A stretch of DNA of 64,000 nucleotides from Duganella sp. Root336D2 (GCF_001425005.1 NZ_LMDB01000035.1:75005-139004), one strand, 5' to 3'; positions 40,685 through 50,101 are shown, numbered from the stretch's first letter. Translations and numbers: made by a program. Notes: generated by a model from the letters alone, not told the origin.

Positions 40685-41635
40685 ATGACTACTACCAAAC
40701 ACGCCAAAGTCCTGATTCTCGGCTCCGGTCCAGCAGGCTACAGCGCCGCGATTTACGCCGCACGCGCCAACCTGAACCCGATGCTGGTGACCGGCGTCGA
40801 GCAAGGCGGCCAGCTGATGACCACCACCGACGTGGAAAACTGGCCAGCCGACCCGATGGGCGTCCAGGGTCCGGACCTGATGCAGCGTTTCCTGCAGCAC
40901 GCTGAGCGCTTCAAGACCGAAATCGTGTTTGACCACATCCACACCACGCACCTGAACGAAAAGCCGATCCGCCTGGTGGGCGACAGCAATACCTACACCT
41001 GCGACACCCTGATCATTGCCACCGGCGCCTCGGCACAGTACCTTGGCCTGCCGACCGAGCAGGAATTCATGGGCCGCGGCGTATCCGCCTGCGCCACCTG
41101 CGACGGCTTCTTCTACCGTGGCCAGGAAGTGGCCGTGGTCGGCGGCGGCAATACCGCTGTTGAAGAAGCCCTGTACCTGTCGAACATCGCCACCAAGGTC
41201 ACCCTGGTGCACCGCCGCGAGAAATTCCGCGCCGAGCCGATCCTGGTCGACCGCCTGATGGCCAAGGTCGCCGAAGGCAAGATCGAACTGAAACTGAACG
41301 CCACCCTGCACGAAGTGAAGGGCGACCAGTCCGGCGTCAACGCCATCACCGTCAAGCATAACGACGGCGGCCTGGCCGACATTTCCGTTCACGGCCTGTT
41401 CATCGCCATCGGCCACAAGCCGAATACCGGCATCTTCGAAGGCCAGCTGGAAATGAAGGATGGCTATATCAAGACCCGCACCGGCACCGAAGGCATGGCC
41501 ACCGCCACCTCCGTGCCGGGCGTGTTCGCTGCCGGCGACGTGCAGGACCACATCTACCGCCAGGCCATCACCTCGGCCGGCACCGGCTGCATGGCCGCAC
41601 TGGACGCGCAGCGCTACCTGGAAGCGCAAGAGTGA
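40685..41635 (+). CDS. trxB: Thioredoxin reductase, second copy
   Basis: This 316-residue flavoprotein has LILGSGPAGYSAAIYAARAN, the redox pair Cys136/Cys139 in CATCDGFFYRG, the NADPH site VVGGGNTAVEEALYL plus HRREKFRAE, and FAAGDVQDHIYRQ. This copy is in the conserved trxB/ftsK position of betaproteobacteria, so it is probably the housekeeping one; the copy at 11704 is the extra. The stop overlaps the Smr gene by 4 bp. Confidence 0.95.
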   Translation: MTTTKHAKVLILGSGPAGYSAAIYAARANLNPMLVTGVEQGGQLMTTTDVENWPADPMGVQGPDLMQRFLQHAERFKTEIVFDHIHTTHLNEKPIRLVGDSNTYTCDTLIIATGASAQYLGLPTEQEFMGRGVSACATCDGFFYRGQEVAVVGGGNTAVEEALYLSNIATKVTLVHRREKFRAEPILVDRLMAKVAEGKIELKLNATLHEVKGDQSGVNAITVKHNDGGLADISVHGLFIAIGHKPNTGIFEGQLEMKDGYIKTRTGTEGMATATSVPGVFAAGDVQDHIYRQAITSAGTGCMAALDAQRYLEAQE

Positions 41636-42318
41636 AAAGCTTCGCCGACCTGAAAGGACTGGGCAAGCAGCTCAAGGAGCAGGAAGAGCAGCGCGCGCTC
41701 GAGCAGAAAGAGCGCGCCAGGCATGAAAAGGCTGCTTCCGCCGCTGCCAATGTGTTCCAGTCCTCCATGGCCGGCGTGCAGAAGATGAAGCCGTCCGACC
41801 GCTACGTGCCGCCCGCCAAGGGCCCGGCCGTAGCGGGCCGCCCTGCCCCATCCGGTTCGCGCAAGCCGCAAACGGCCGAAGAGCAGGCGGCCGACGACGC
41901 CGCCGTGCTGCGCGAGTCGATGCTGTCGGATATGTTCGAGGTCGACCATTACATGGAAGAAGACCCTTCGCTGAACTACAGCGCGCCCGGCGTCGGCCCG
42001 GACGTGATGAAGCGGATGCGCAAGGGCCATTGGCCGGTCCAGGATGAACTGGACCTGCACGGCAAGCGCCGCGACGAAGCGCGCCAGGCGGTGGACGACT
42101 TCCTGCTCAAAGCCAGGCAGCGCAACTACCGCTGCGTGTGCGTGATCTACGGCCGCGGCTTCGGTTCGCGCGGCGGCGAGCCGGTGCTGAAATCCATGGT
42201 CCACTCCTGGCTGGTGCAGACCGACGGCGTGATCGCCTTCTGCCAAGCCCGCGCCGAAGAAGGCGGCGAAGGCGCCATCATGGTGCTGCTGCGTTCCGCC
42301 CTGTCTCCCCAGCGCTGA
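41632..42318 (+). CDS. Smr-domain protein
   Basis: This 228-residue protein has a charged, coiled-coil N-terminus (LKGLGKQLKEQEEQRALEQK) and a C-terminal Smr domain (about 138-222): DELDLHGKRRDEARQAVDDF, then the GRG motif YGRGFGSRGGEPVLKSMV and a last VLLRS. The Smr fold is found in MutS2 and stand-alone nucleases that nick structured DNA or cleave RNA on collided ribosomes. Starts on GTG, coupled to trxB by a 4-bp overlap. Confidence 0.9.
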   Translation: MKSFADLKGLGKQLKEQEEQRALEQKERARHEKAASAAANVFQSSMAGVQKMKPSDRYVPPAKGPAVAGRPAPSGSRKPQTAEEQAADDAAVLRESMLSDMFEVDHYMEEDPSLNYSAPGVGPDVMKRMRKGHWPVQDELDLHGKRRDEARQAVDDFLLKARQRNYRCVCVIYGRGFGSRGGEPVLKSMVHSWLVQTDGVIAFCQARAEEGGEGAIMVLLRSALSPQR

Positions 42319-42400
42319 TCAGCCCCTGTTCCGTTGCCGCTGCTGCGCCGTGGCGGGCGCAGCTTGCAGGTTCCGCTATCAGGATGCTAATCTGCGCCTC

Positions 42401-43027
42401 ATGCAAATCGTCCCCGCCGTTTCCCTGATCACCATCATTGAGGTCGTAGCAATCCTCGTCGGGGCCTTTTCCGGATTTATCGAAGCGCGCCGCAAGCGCA
42501 TGGACATTGTCGGCGTCTTTATCGTCGCCTTCATCACCGCCTTCGGCGGCGGCACCGTGCGCGACATCCTGCTCGACAAGCGCCCCCTGTTCTGGGTGGC
42601 GCACCAGGAATATACCATCCTGCTGTTCGTGGTCGCACTGGTCGCTGCACCCTTCGTCAAGCATATCCGCCATATCGTTTCCGAGCGCCTGATCGTGATT
42701 GCCGACGCGGTCGGCCTTGGCCTGTTCGCCGTCGCCAGCGTGGCGCAAGCGCTTGCGGCCGACATGCCGATCTTCGTGGCCGTGATGATGGGCGTGGTAA
42801 CGGGTATTTTCGGCGGCGTGCTGCGCGACATTATCTGCAACGAGGTGCCGATGGTGTTCCGCGATGGCAAACCGTATGCGATTTGCGCCTTCTTCGGCTG
42901 CTGGTTCTACATCGCGCTGCAATACACCCAGGTTTCGGACGACGTGGCCCTGTGGTCCAGCGCTGGCCTGATCACCGTGATGCGCCTGCTGGCCTGGCGT
43001 TTCGACCTGAAGATCAATCGGCCGTAG
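42401..43027 (+). CDS. TRIC-like channel (UPF0126/YadS family)
   Basis: This 208-residue inner-membrane protein has six to seven hydrophobic spans with the repeated family motif FIVAFITAFGGGTVRDIL and VVTGIFGGVLRDIICNEVPM, the two glycine-rich kinks of prokaryotic TRIC channels (trimeric intracellular cation channel). Start ATG 42401; the upstream part of the frame has no support. It follows the Smr gene after 82 bp. Confidence 0.9.
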   Translation: MQIVPAVSLITIIEVVAILVGAFSGFIEARRKRMDIVGVFIVAFITAFGGGTVRDILLDKRPLFWVAHQEYTILLFVVALVAAPFVKHIRHIVSERLIVIADAVGLGLFAVASVAQALAADMPIFVAVMMGVVTGIFGGVLRDIICNEVPMVFRDGKPYAICAFFGCWFYIALQYTQVSDDVALWSSAGLITVMRLLAWRFDLKINRP

Positions 43028-43124
43028 GGCTATCGCCAACATACTTTCAATTGGAAAGTTAAAACTTAGCAATAAGAAACAACTGATACAATGGCGCAAC
43101 TTTCCATGATGCGCTTGCCTGTCC

Positions 43125-44351
43125 GTGTTTACCTTTGATGTCGCTACTGCAACTAGTCTGGTCGGCTTTTTGTCGATCCTGATTGCCTGCGCCTTCCGGG
43201 GCTTGCACGGCCGCGCCCTGGCCGGCACTCCCGGCGGGCAATGGGCCGTGTCGGCCCTGAGCGGCGGTGTGGCGGCGCTCATTGTTGCTAATTCGGCCAC
43301 ACTTCCCGGCTACATCGGCACCATCGCCGACAATGCGCTTTCCATCGTCAGCCTGGTCTTTATCCATCGCGGCACCGCCATGCTGGTCGGGGCACGCTAC
43401 CGCGACCATTATTATGTGCTGTGCGTTGGCGCAGCAGTCGCGGCGTTCGCCTGGTTCAGCTACGGCTACCCGAGCGTGCAAGCGCGCATCGGGCTGGTGT
43501 CGGCCTGCCGCGCCGCATTCTACTGTGCCACCCTGCTGCTGCTGCTCAAGCGCCCCGCCCTGCCCGCCGGCACGCGCTACCTGGTCGACATCCTGGCCCT
43601 GGCAGCCATCTGGAGCATGGTGCGCCTTTGCGCCGCCCTGTTCTCGGGCGATCATGTCGACACCTTCCTGGCAGGCGGCACCTCGTTCGCCGTCATGGTC
43701 GCGGTAAGCGGCATCCTGCACGTGCTGGTCAACGCCTTCCAGTTCCGGCTGGAGAGCGAAAAGATTCGCGACGAACTTGCCGCCCACGCCGGGCACCTGC
43801 AGCAAAAGCGCGACATGCTGAAGAACGTGGTGACCGAGCGTACCGCGGAGCTGACCAGGCAAGCCACCACCGACAGCATGACCGGCATCGCCAGCCGGCG
43901 CCACTTCATGGAGCGCGGCAACGACGAAATCGACCGCGCCCGCCGCTACCACCTGCCGCTGACGGTCCTGCTGCTGGACATCGACCACTTCAAGCAGATC
44001 AACGACCGCTTCGGGCATCCGGCCGGCGACAAGCTGCTGCAAGTGGTTGCGCAAGCCTGCCAGTCCAATGCCCGCAATGTCGACCTGCCTGGCCGCCTCG
44101 GCGGCGAAGAATTTGCCTTGCTGATGCCTGAAACCAGCGCCGTTGCGGCCCGCCTCGCGGCCGAGCGGCTGCGGCGCGCCATCAGCGCCATTCCGCCCGC
44201 GCTGTCCGGCGTGCCGCACCAGGTCACCGCCAGCTTCGGCATCGCCACGCTGAAATCGTACGATGCCTCGATGGACGGCCTTGTCGCCCGCGCCGACGCC
44301 GCGCTGTATCGCGCCAAGAACGGCGGCCGCAACCGCGTGGAGGCGGCGTGA
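43125..44351 (+). CDS. Diguanylate cyclase (GGDEF), membrane N-terminus
   Basis: This 408-residue protein has about six hydrophobic segments (residues 1-210), a short coiled coil (HLQQKRDMLKNVVTERTAEL) and a GGDEF domain with LLDIDHFKQINDRFGHPAGD and GGEEF active site. RNVD five residues before GGEEF is a c-di-GMP inhibitory site. It makes c-di-GMP from GTP. The start is GTG at 43125. It overlaps the next cyclase by 4 bp (GTGA), so the pair is one operon. Confidence 0.9.
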   Translation: MFTFDVATATSLVGFLSILIACAFRGLHGRALAGTPGGQWAVSALSGGVAALIVANSATLPGYIGTIADNALSIVSLVFIHRGTAMLVGARYRDHYYVLCVGAAVAAFAWFSYGYPSVQARIGLVSACRAAFYCATLLLLLKRPALPAGTRYLVDILALAAIWSMVRLCAALFSGDHVDTFLAGGTSFAVMVAVSGILHVLVNAFQFRLESEKIRDELAAHAGHLQQKRDMLKNVVTERTAELTRQATTDSMTGIASRRHFMERGNDEIDRARRYHLPLTVLLLDIDHFKQINDRFGHPAGDKLLQVVAQACQSNARNVDLPGRLGGEEFALLMPETSAVAARLAAERLRRAISAIPPALSGVPHQVTASFGIATLKSYDASMDGLVARADAALYRAKNGGRNRVEAA

Positions 44352-45523
44352 ATACCCTGCACCCTGGAACTTGCGAACTGACCCTCGGCATTGCCTGCTT
44401 CGCGATCGGCATCGCCTTCATCGGCTTGCACGCAGTACGCGATGGACGTTCGGCCGGCTCGAACTGGAGCCTGGCAGCTATTTGCCAGGGCTCGGCCTGG
44501 ATACTGGCCAGCATGGGCGGCGAATTGCCGGCATTTCTCACAATCGTGCTGCCGACCGTACTGGGCGCCGCGAATGCCGTGCTGTTGCTGCGCGGCGCAG
44601 CGAGCTATATGCCGGCTCCGTCGCCATGCCTGCTCAAGCCGCAGCCCTGGACAGGACTCCTGCTGGCGACCGCCCTGCTCTACGCCTTATCCGGCGCAAC
44701 CGCCCGCGTGCCCTTGCTGCTGGCGTCGATCGCGCTCCTGGCCTTCCATGCGCCGCGAAATGGCCGACTGATCTTGTGCGCCTTGTTCGGCATCGACGCC
44801 GCCTGGCAGTTACTTGGTGCTGCGGCAGGCATGGCCGGCATGGCTGCGGTCGGCGAACTGCTGCGCGGCGCCCTCACCATTCTCGTGATCGCCGCACAAT
44901 TCCGCATCGAGAGCGACAATGCGCGCACCTCTCTCCAGGCACTGGCCGACGCGCTGGAAGTGGAGAGCCTGCAACTGGAAAAAACCATCGAGGCCCGCAA
45001 CCGTGAACTGCACGAGATCGCGACCACCGATTTCCTGACCGGCATTGCCAACCGCCGCCAGTTCATGGCGCGCGCCGAAATGGAACTCGAACGCTCGCGG
45101 CGCTATGGGCACAAGCTCGCGCTGCTGATGGTCGATATCGACCACTTCAAATCGATCAACGACAGCTTCGGCCATCCCACCGGCGACCAGGCGATCATCG
45201 CCATTGGGCGCCATTGCGCCACTGCCTGCAGGCGCAGCGACCTGGCGGCCCGCCTGGGCGGCGAGGAATTTGCGATTTTGCTGCCATCCACCGGCGAGAA
45301 TGAAGCGCGGATTGTGGCAGAACGCCTGCGCGCCGGAAGCCAGGCGCTGCAAGTTCGGCATCAAGGCCGGGCCGTGCCGCTCAAGCTGAGCATCGGCATT
45401 GCCTGCCTGGAGGAGGAAGACACCGGGCCGGACACGCTGCTGGCGCGCGCCGACCAGGCTTTATACGAGGCCAAGAACGCCGGCCGCGATTGCGTACGCG
45501 TTGCTGCTAAAGCTGCAGCGTGA
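44348..45523 (+). CDS. Diguanylate cyclase (GGDEF), second of tandem pair
   Basis: This 391-residue protein has the same plan as the gene before it: several hydrophobic spans (to about residue 185), coiled coil (LEVESLQLEKTIEARNRELH) and GGDEF domain with LLMVDIDHFKSINDSFGHPT, inhibitory RRSD and GGEEF. GTG start. Both cyclases appear active and subject to feedback inhibition. The pair has diverged strongly in the sensor half, suggesting different inputs. Its stop abuts, without a gap, the stop of the convergent PII gene. Confidence 0.9.
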   Translation: MNTLHPGTCELTLGIACFAIGIAFIGLHAVRDGRSAGSNWSLAAICQGSAWILASMGGELPAFLTIVLPTVLGAANAVLLLRGAASYMPAPSPCLLKPQPWTGLLLATALLYALSGATARVPLLLASIALLAFHAPRNGRLILCALFGIDAAWQLLGAAAGMAGMAAVGELLRGALTILVIAAQFRIESDNARTSLQALADALEVESLQLEKTIEARNRELHEIATTDFLTGIANRRQFMARAEMELERSRRYGHKLALLMVDIDHFKSINDSFGHPTGDQAIIAIGRHCATACRRSDLAARLGGEEFAILLPSTGENEARIVAERLRAGSQALQVRHQGRAVPLKLSIGIACLEEEDTGPDTLLARADQALYEAKNAGRDCVRVAAKAAA

Positions 45524-45862
45524 TCAAACCGCGTCCGGTCCCGTTTCACCGGTGCGGATGCGGATCACCTGCTCGATGTTCTGCACGAAGATCTTGCCGT
45601 CGCCGATCTTGCCGGTGCGGGCCGCCTTGATGATCGCATCGACAGCGGTATCGACCACGCTGTCGTCCACCACCACTTCCACCTTCACCTTCGGCAGGAA
45701 ATCGACCACATATTCCGCACCGCGATACAGCTCGGTATGTCCCTTCTGGCGGCCGAAGCCTTTTACCTCGGTCACGGTCAGGCCGGTCACGTTCACTTCG
45801 GCCAGCGATTCGCGCACTTCGTCCAGCTTGAATGGCTTGATGATGGCGGTAATTTGCTTCAT
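45524..45862 (-). CDS. glnB: Nitrogen regulatory protein PII
   Basis: This 112-residue trimeric signalling protein senses 2-oxoglutarate, ATP/ADP and nitrogen status. It starts MKQITAIIKPFKLDEVRESL; the T-loop holds Tyr51 (YRGAEYVVDF), the uridylylation site. VEVVVDDSVVDTAVDAIIKA and TGKIGDGKIFV give the nucleotide-binding end. AAGGAGAA precedes the start. It is 20 bp after nadE, a glutamine-dependent enzyme, in one operon; the glnB/glnK choice is by context. Confidence 0.94.
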   Translation of the reverse strand: MKQITAIIKPFKLDEVRESLAEVNVTGLTVTEVKGFGRQKGHTELYRGAEYVVDFLPKVKVEVVVDDSVVDTAVDAIIKAARTGKIGDGKIFVQNIEQVIRIRTGETGPDAV

Positions 45863-45882
45863 TGCGTTCTCCTTATAGTGGT

Positions 45883-47937
45883 TTAAGCGTCAGGCACGCT
45901 CTTCAGGTTTTCCAGCCATGCTGCGGCTTCCGAGTCACTCGGCGCGCGCCAGTCGCCGCGCGGCGACAGCGAACCGCCGGAACCGACTTTCGGCGCGTTC
46001 GGCACGCAAGTGCGCTTGAACTGGGAAGTCTGGAAGAAGCGTTTGAGGAAGATGCCCAGGTTGTGTTTGATGTCTTTCAGCTGGTACTGGTTGCGCGCCA
46101 CGTGCTCGTCTTCCGGCCACTGGCCGACGTCGCGGTCGGCCCACGCATGGTGCGCCAGGAAAGCCACCTTGGCCGGTGAAAAGCCGAAACGCAGCGTGTA
46201 GTACAGGTTGAAGTCCTGCAGCTCGTAAGGACCGATAAAGTCCTGCGTCACTTGCGCCGGCGCCGTGTCGCCGGACTTGCCGGGCACCAGCTCGGGGCTG
46301 ATTTCAGTATTCACCACGGCCAGCAGCACGCTCGAATTGACGTCGCCGAACTGCTTGCTCTCGGCCACCCAGCGCACCAGGTGGGTGATCAGGGTCTTCG
46401 GCACGCTGGCGTTCACGTTGTAATGCGACATATGGTCGCCCACGCCGTAGGTACACCAGCCCAGCGCCAGCTCGCTCAGGTCGCCGGTACCGATCACGAT
46501 GCCGTTGTGGTGGTTCGCCATACGGAACAGGTGATTGGTGCGTTCGCCCGCCTGCACGTTCTCGAATGTGATGTCGTATTGCTCCTTGCCCTCGCTGTAA
46601 GGGTGGCCAAGATCCTTCAGCATCTGGATGCAGCTTGGGCGGATGTCCACCTCCATCGCAGTGCTGCCGACGAATTCCATCAGGGCGCGCGCCTGGTCCA
46701 GCGTGCGGCTGCTGGTGGCGAAGCCCGGCATGGTGGCCGCGATGATATTGGTACGCGGCAGGCCGAGATGGTCCATCGCCTTGGCGCAAACCAGCAGCGC
46801 ATGGGTCGAATCGAGGCCGCCCGAGACGCCGATCACCACCTTCTTGATGCCGGACGAGGACAGGCGCTGCACCAGCGCGCTGACCTGGATGTTATAGACC
46901 TCCATGCAGCGCTTGTCGCGCAGTTGCGGGTTGGAGGGCACATATGGGAAGCGCGCCACATTGCGCTCCAGCGGCAGCACGCGGTGCGCCGGCAATTCAA
47001 CCGGGAAGCGCGCGGTGCGGAACTGCGCCACTTCCGCCTTGTGGCGGCGGGTCGAATGGCCGAAGGTGGTGGTGCGCATGCGTTCGCGCGACAAGCGCTC
47101 CAGGTCCACGTCGGCAAAGATCAAGTGCGATTCTTCGGCAAAGCGCTCCGACTCCGCCAGCATTTCCCCGTTTTCGCAAATCAGCGCCTGCCCATCCCAG
47201 GCCAGGTCGGTGGTCGACTCGCCGCGCCCGGCCGAGGAGTACAGGTAGGCGGCGATACAGCGCGCCGACTGCTGTCCAACCAGTTGGCGGCGGTAATCGG
47301 CCTTGCCGACCAGGATATTCGAAGCCGACAGGTTGACCAGCACGGTCGCCCCGGCCAGCGCAGCAAAGGACGAAGGCGGGATCGGCACCCACACATCCTC
47401 GCAGATCTCGATATGGAATTTGAACAGCGGCAGGTTCTCCAGCGCGAACAGCTGGTTGGCGCCGAACGGCACCTGCTGGCCGAGCAGGGAAATTTCGCTG
47501 GAAATCGCCTCATCGGCCGCGCTGAACTGGCGCGCCTCATAAAACTCGCCGTAATTCGGCAGGTAAGACTTGGGCACCACACCGCGGATCACACCGCCCG
47601 ACACCACGATCGCGCAGTTGAACAACTGATGGTCGACCCGCAGCGGCGCCCCCACCACCATCGCCGTCGGAATGCGGCTCGAAGCCTCCACAACGGACTG
47701 CAAAGCCTGCAGCACGCCATCCAGCAAGGCACGCTGGTGGAACAAATCGTCGCAGGAATAAGCCGACAGGCCCAGCTCCGGGAACGCCACCAGCAGCGCG
47801 CCCTTGGCAGCCGCCTGCTCCGCCAGTTCAATCGTCTGCGCCGCATTAAACAGCGGATCGGCCACCCGGCAGCGCGGCACGCCAACCGCCACACGGGCAA
47901 AATCATGGTGGTACAAATTATGGAAGGAATGCGACAT
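45883..47937 (-). CDS. nadE: Glutamine-dependent NAD+ synthetase
   Basis: This 684-residue enzyme is the two-domain type. The N-terminal nitrilase-like glutaminase has Glu in LVAFPELGLSAY, Lys in VPKSYLPNYGEF and Cys in HIEICEDVWVP. The C-terminal synthetase has the P-loop-like ATP motif IGVSGGLDSTHALLV and YGVGDHMSHYNVNASVPKTL. It makes NAD+ from deamido-NAD+ with glutamine as ammonia donor. Cotranscribed with the PII gene downstream. Confidence 0.95.
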   Translation of the reverse strand: MSHSFHNLYHHDFARVAVGVPRCRVADPLFNAAQTIELAEQAAAKGALLVAFPELGLSAYSCDDLFHQRALLDGVLQALQSVVEASSRIPTAMVVGAPLRVDHQLFNCAIVVSGGVIRGVVPKSYLPNYGEFYEARQFSAADEAISSEISLLGQQVPFGANQLFALENLPLFKFHIEICEDVWVPIPPSSFAALAGATVLVNLSASNILVGKADYRRQLVGQQSARCIAAYLYSSAGRGESTTDLAWDGQALICENGEMLAESERFAEESHLIFADVDLERLSRERMRTTTFGHSTRRHKAEVAQFRTARFPVELPAHRVLPLERNVARFPYVPSNPQLRDKRCMEVYNIQVSALVQRLSSSGIKKVVIGVSGGLDSTHALLVCAKAMDHLGLPRTNIIAATMPGFATSSRTLDQARALMEFVGSTAMEVDIRPSCIQMLKDLGHPYSEGKEQYDITFENVQAGERTNHLFRMANHHNGIVIGTGDLSELALGWCTYGVGDHMSHYNVNASVPKTLITHLVRWVAESKQFGDVNSSVLLAVVNTEISPELVPGKSGDTAPAQVTQDFIGPYELQDFNLYYTLRFGFSPAKVAFLAHHAWADRDVGQWPEDEHVARNQYQLKDIKHNLGIFLKRFFQTSQFKRTCVPNAPKVGSGGSLSPRGDWRAPSDSEAAAWLENLKSVPDA

Positions 47938-47982
47938 AGCTCAGCAAGGCCAATGGTGATGGCGAAGATTTTAACATTGCAG

Positions 47983-48025
47983 CGAAATGTCCACTTTCGT
48001 TCCTGACCCCGAAGTGGACATTTCG
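47983..48025. repeat. Large inverted repeat between nadE and FemAB-like gene
   Basis: CGAAATGTCCACTTTCG at 47983-47999 and CGAAGTGGACATTTCG at 48010-48025 pair over 16 bases with one bulged T; the spacer includes CCTGACCC. It lies between divergent starts and could form a long hairpin; it may be a member of a dispersed repeat family, or an operator. Confidence 0.6.
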
Positions 48026-48038
48026 TTAGAATAGCCGG

Positions 48039-49172
48039 ATGGAATATCGTACCAGCGTCCTTTCTTCCCTTGCCGATGTCGCCCCTGCCGATTGGGATCG
48101 GCTGACGGAGGGCAATCCCTTCCTGTCACACGCCTTCCTGCACGCCCTGCACGAATCGGCCAGTGCATGCGCTGAAACCGGTTGGCAACCGCAATTCCTC
48201 GCCGTGTGGGATGGCAACAGCCTGGCTGCTGCCATGCCGCTATACGTCAAATCCCATTCTTACGGCGAGTATGTGTTTGACTGGGCCTGGGCCGAGGCCT
48301 ACCATCGCAACGGCATCGAGTACTATCCCAAGCTGCTGTCGGCCATTCCCTTCACGCCCGTCACCGGCCCGCGCCTGATGGCCCGCGACAGCACGGCGCG
48401 CGCCGCGCTGCTCCAGTTCCTCAGCGAGCAGCAAAGCGTGGCCGGCATGTCCTCCACCCACATCCTGTACCCGCCTGAAGACGAGGCGCGGCAACTGGCG
48501 CAGGCTGGTTTCATGCTGCGCAGCGGCGTGCAATTCCACTGGCTGAACCAGGGCTACGAAAGTTTCGAACAATTCCTGCAAACGCTGGAGCAGAAGAAGC
48601 GCAAGAACATTCGCGCCGAACGCCGCAAGGTGCGCGATGCCGGCGTCACATTGCGCCAGGTGCGCGGCAGCGAGGCAACGGAGGCCGACTGGCGCTTCTT
48701 CCACCGCTGCTACGGCAACACCTACGCCGAGCACCGCTCGTCGCCTTACCTGAACCTGGATTTCTGGCTGCGCCTTGCACGCACCATGCCCCAGCACCTG
48801 CTGCTGGTCATGGCGGAGATCGACGGCCGGCCGGTAGCGGCATCCCTGGTGGTCCACACCGCCGATACCCTGTACGGCCGCTACTGGGGTGCAATGGAAC
48901 ACATCCCTTGCCTGCATTACGAGGCCGCGTATTACCAGCCGCTCGAATTCTGCATCGCCAACGGCATCAAAACATTTGAAGGCGGCGCCCAGGGCGAGCA
49001 CAAGATGGCGCGCGGCTTCCTGCCGCAAAAGACCTGGTCAGCGCACTGGCTGGCCCGCCACGACTTCGCCGACGCAGTGGAGCGCTTCCTCGCGCGCGAA
49101 GCGGGCGGCATCGACGACTACCTGGATGAACTGAACGAACACAATCCGTTCCGCCAACAGGCCGGCCTATAG
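48039..49172 (+). CDS. FemAB-like GNAT acyltransferase (DUF482-type)
   Basis: This 377-residue protein belongs to the peptidogalycan/FemAB-like GNAT group. Landmarks are DRLTEGNPFLSHAFLHALHE, PLYVKSHSYGEYVFDWAWAE, the basic linker EQKKRKNIRAERRKVRDAG, RPVAASLVVHTADTLYGRYW, and the C-terminal EGGAQGEHKMARGFLP. The family is usually cytoplasmic and of unknown substrate; amino-acyl or acyl transfer is presumed. Start at 48039 follows the inverted repeat. Stop overlaps the convergent 115-residue gene by 6 bp. Confidence 0.88.
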   Translation: MEYRTSVLSSLADVAPADWDRLTEGNPFLSHAFLHALHESASACAETGWQPQFLAVWDGNSLAAAMPLYVKSHSYGEYVFDWAWAEAYHRNGIEYYPKLLSAIPFTPVTGPRLMARDSTARAALLQFLSEQQSVAGMSSTHILYPPEDEARQLAQAGFMLRSGVQFHWLNQGYESFEQFLQTLEQKKRKNIRAERRKVRDAGVTLRQVRGSEATEADWRFFHRCYGNTYAEHRSSPYLNLDFWLRLARTMPQHLLLVMAEIDGRPVAASLVVHTADTLYGRYWGAMEHIPCLHYEAAYYQPLEFCIANGIKTFEGGAQGEHKMARGFLPQKTWSAHWLARHDFADAVERFLAREAGGIDDYLDELNEHNPFRQQAGL

Positions 49173-49514
49173 CACCTTCCAGCCCAAGGCCTGGTTGACG
49201 GCCGAGCCGAACACCCTGGCTATCGCATTCCAGATGTTTTCAGCCAGTTGCAGGCCGATGATGGCCACCGAACGGATTCGCAGGCGCGCCACCATCTTCT
49301 GGTCTTCCATATAGATACGCGCATCGTCTTCGGTGAAATTTCCCTTGGACTTTTGCTTGGCGATCAGCTCCACATCCGAGCGCAGGTTGTCGGCAATATT
49401 CTTGACGATGTCGCCCAGGGTATCCCAGGCCTGGTCGTTCCTGGCTGCGTCGCGGGCGGCCTTGATTGCGGCATCAGCCACTTGTGAAAAGTCGACCCCG
49501 TTGATCTTGTTCAT
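49167..49514 (-). CDS. Hypothetical protein
   Basis: This 115-residue protein is helical and charged (MNKINGVDFSQVADAAIKAA, then DTLGDIVKNIADNLRSDVEL) with an amphipathic or weakly hydrophobic end (AIIGLQLAENIWNAIARVFG). No signal peptide and no family recognised. It lies 20 bp after the lipoprotein gene in the same direction and is probably cotranscribed with it. Confidence 0.6.
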   Translation of the reverse strand: MNKINGVDFSQVADAAIKAARDAARNDQAWDTLGDIVKNIADNLRSDVELIAKQKSKGNFTEDDARIYMEDQKMVARLRIRSVAIIGLQLAENIWNAIARVFGSAVNQALGWKVL

Positions 49515-49534
49515 GCTCGTCCTCCCCGCTCATC

Positions 49535-50101
49535 TCATTTCTTTTTGACCGATTCGGCTTTCAGGATGGCGTACGTCGCGTTAAACAGCGTCCGCTTGCG
49601 CAGCTCCCATGTCAATGGGTTGAGCACCCCGTCCTTGTCCTCCTCGTGCTGCTTCTGCCAATTCATCAAGAGGCATTTCAGGTCAACATAGTTCTTCACC
49701 GTCAGGCTGCTGGAGCCTCGCTTGAATTCCGTATCGAGCTCTTCGCAAGTCGAGGGCAGGTTTTTACTGATCAGATCATCCACCTTCGACTGTATTTTTT
49801 CGCCCACGCTGCTGGTACGGGAATTGGCCAGCGCCTCCAGGATCAACAAGTCGGCATCGGTGTCCAGGTCACGGTAACGGGATGCGAAGCGGCTCACATG
49901 GCCCGGGCGGCTGGCCGGAGGCCCTTTTGCATCCTGCGAGCTTTTGGCAATGCCATCCTCCACCATCGCGACAGCTTTCTTGTACAGCTGTCCAGTGTCG
50001 TTCACCAATTTCTCGTCGTAAGGCTGCACCAGGGTTGTCGCGCAAGCCATCAGCGAGAAAATTGGCAATACACATGCAAGGCGATGCAGCAAGCTGGCCA
50101 T
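49535..50101 (-). CDS. Putative lipoprotein
   Basis: This 188-residue protein has a lipoprotein signal: MASLLHRLACVLPIFSLMAC, lipobox LMAC, Cys20 lipidated. The mature part is helical and charged (LVNDTGQLYKKAVAMVEDGI, SRFASRYRDLDTDADLLILE). GGGGGAA precedes the ATG at 50101; a longer frame upstream begins with an implausible second signal. No family is recognised. It is divergent from the protease-hydrolase fusion gene, so it could be a partner or a protecting protein of it; that is speculative. Confidence 0.65.
   Translation of the reverse strand: MASLLHRLACVLPIFSLMACATTLVQPYDEKLVNDTGQLYKKAVAMVEDGIAKSSQDAKGPPASRPGHVSRFASRYRDLDTDADLLILEALANSRTSSVGEKIQSKVDDLISKNLPSTCEELDTEFKRGSSSLTVKNYVDLKCLLMNWQKQHEEDKDGVLNPLTWELRKRTLFNATYAILKAESVKKK

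Noticed and set aside
46252..48006. 584-codon frame opposite nadE
   Set aside because: Antisense shadow of nadE with low-complexity composition.
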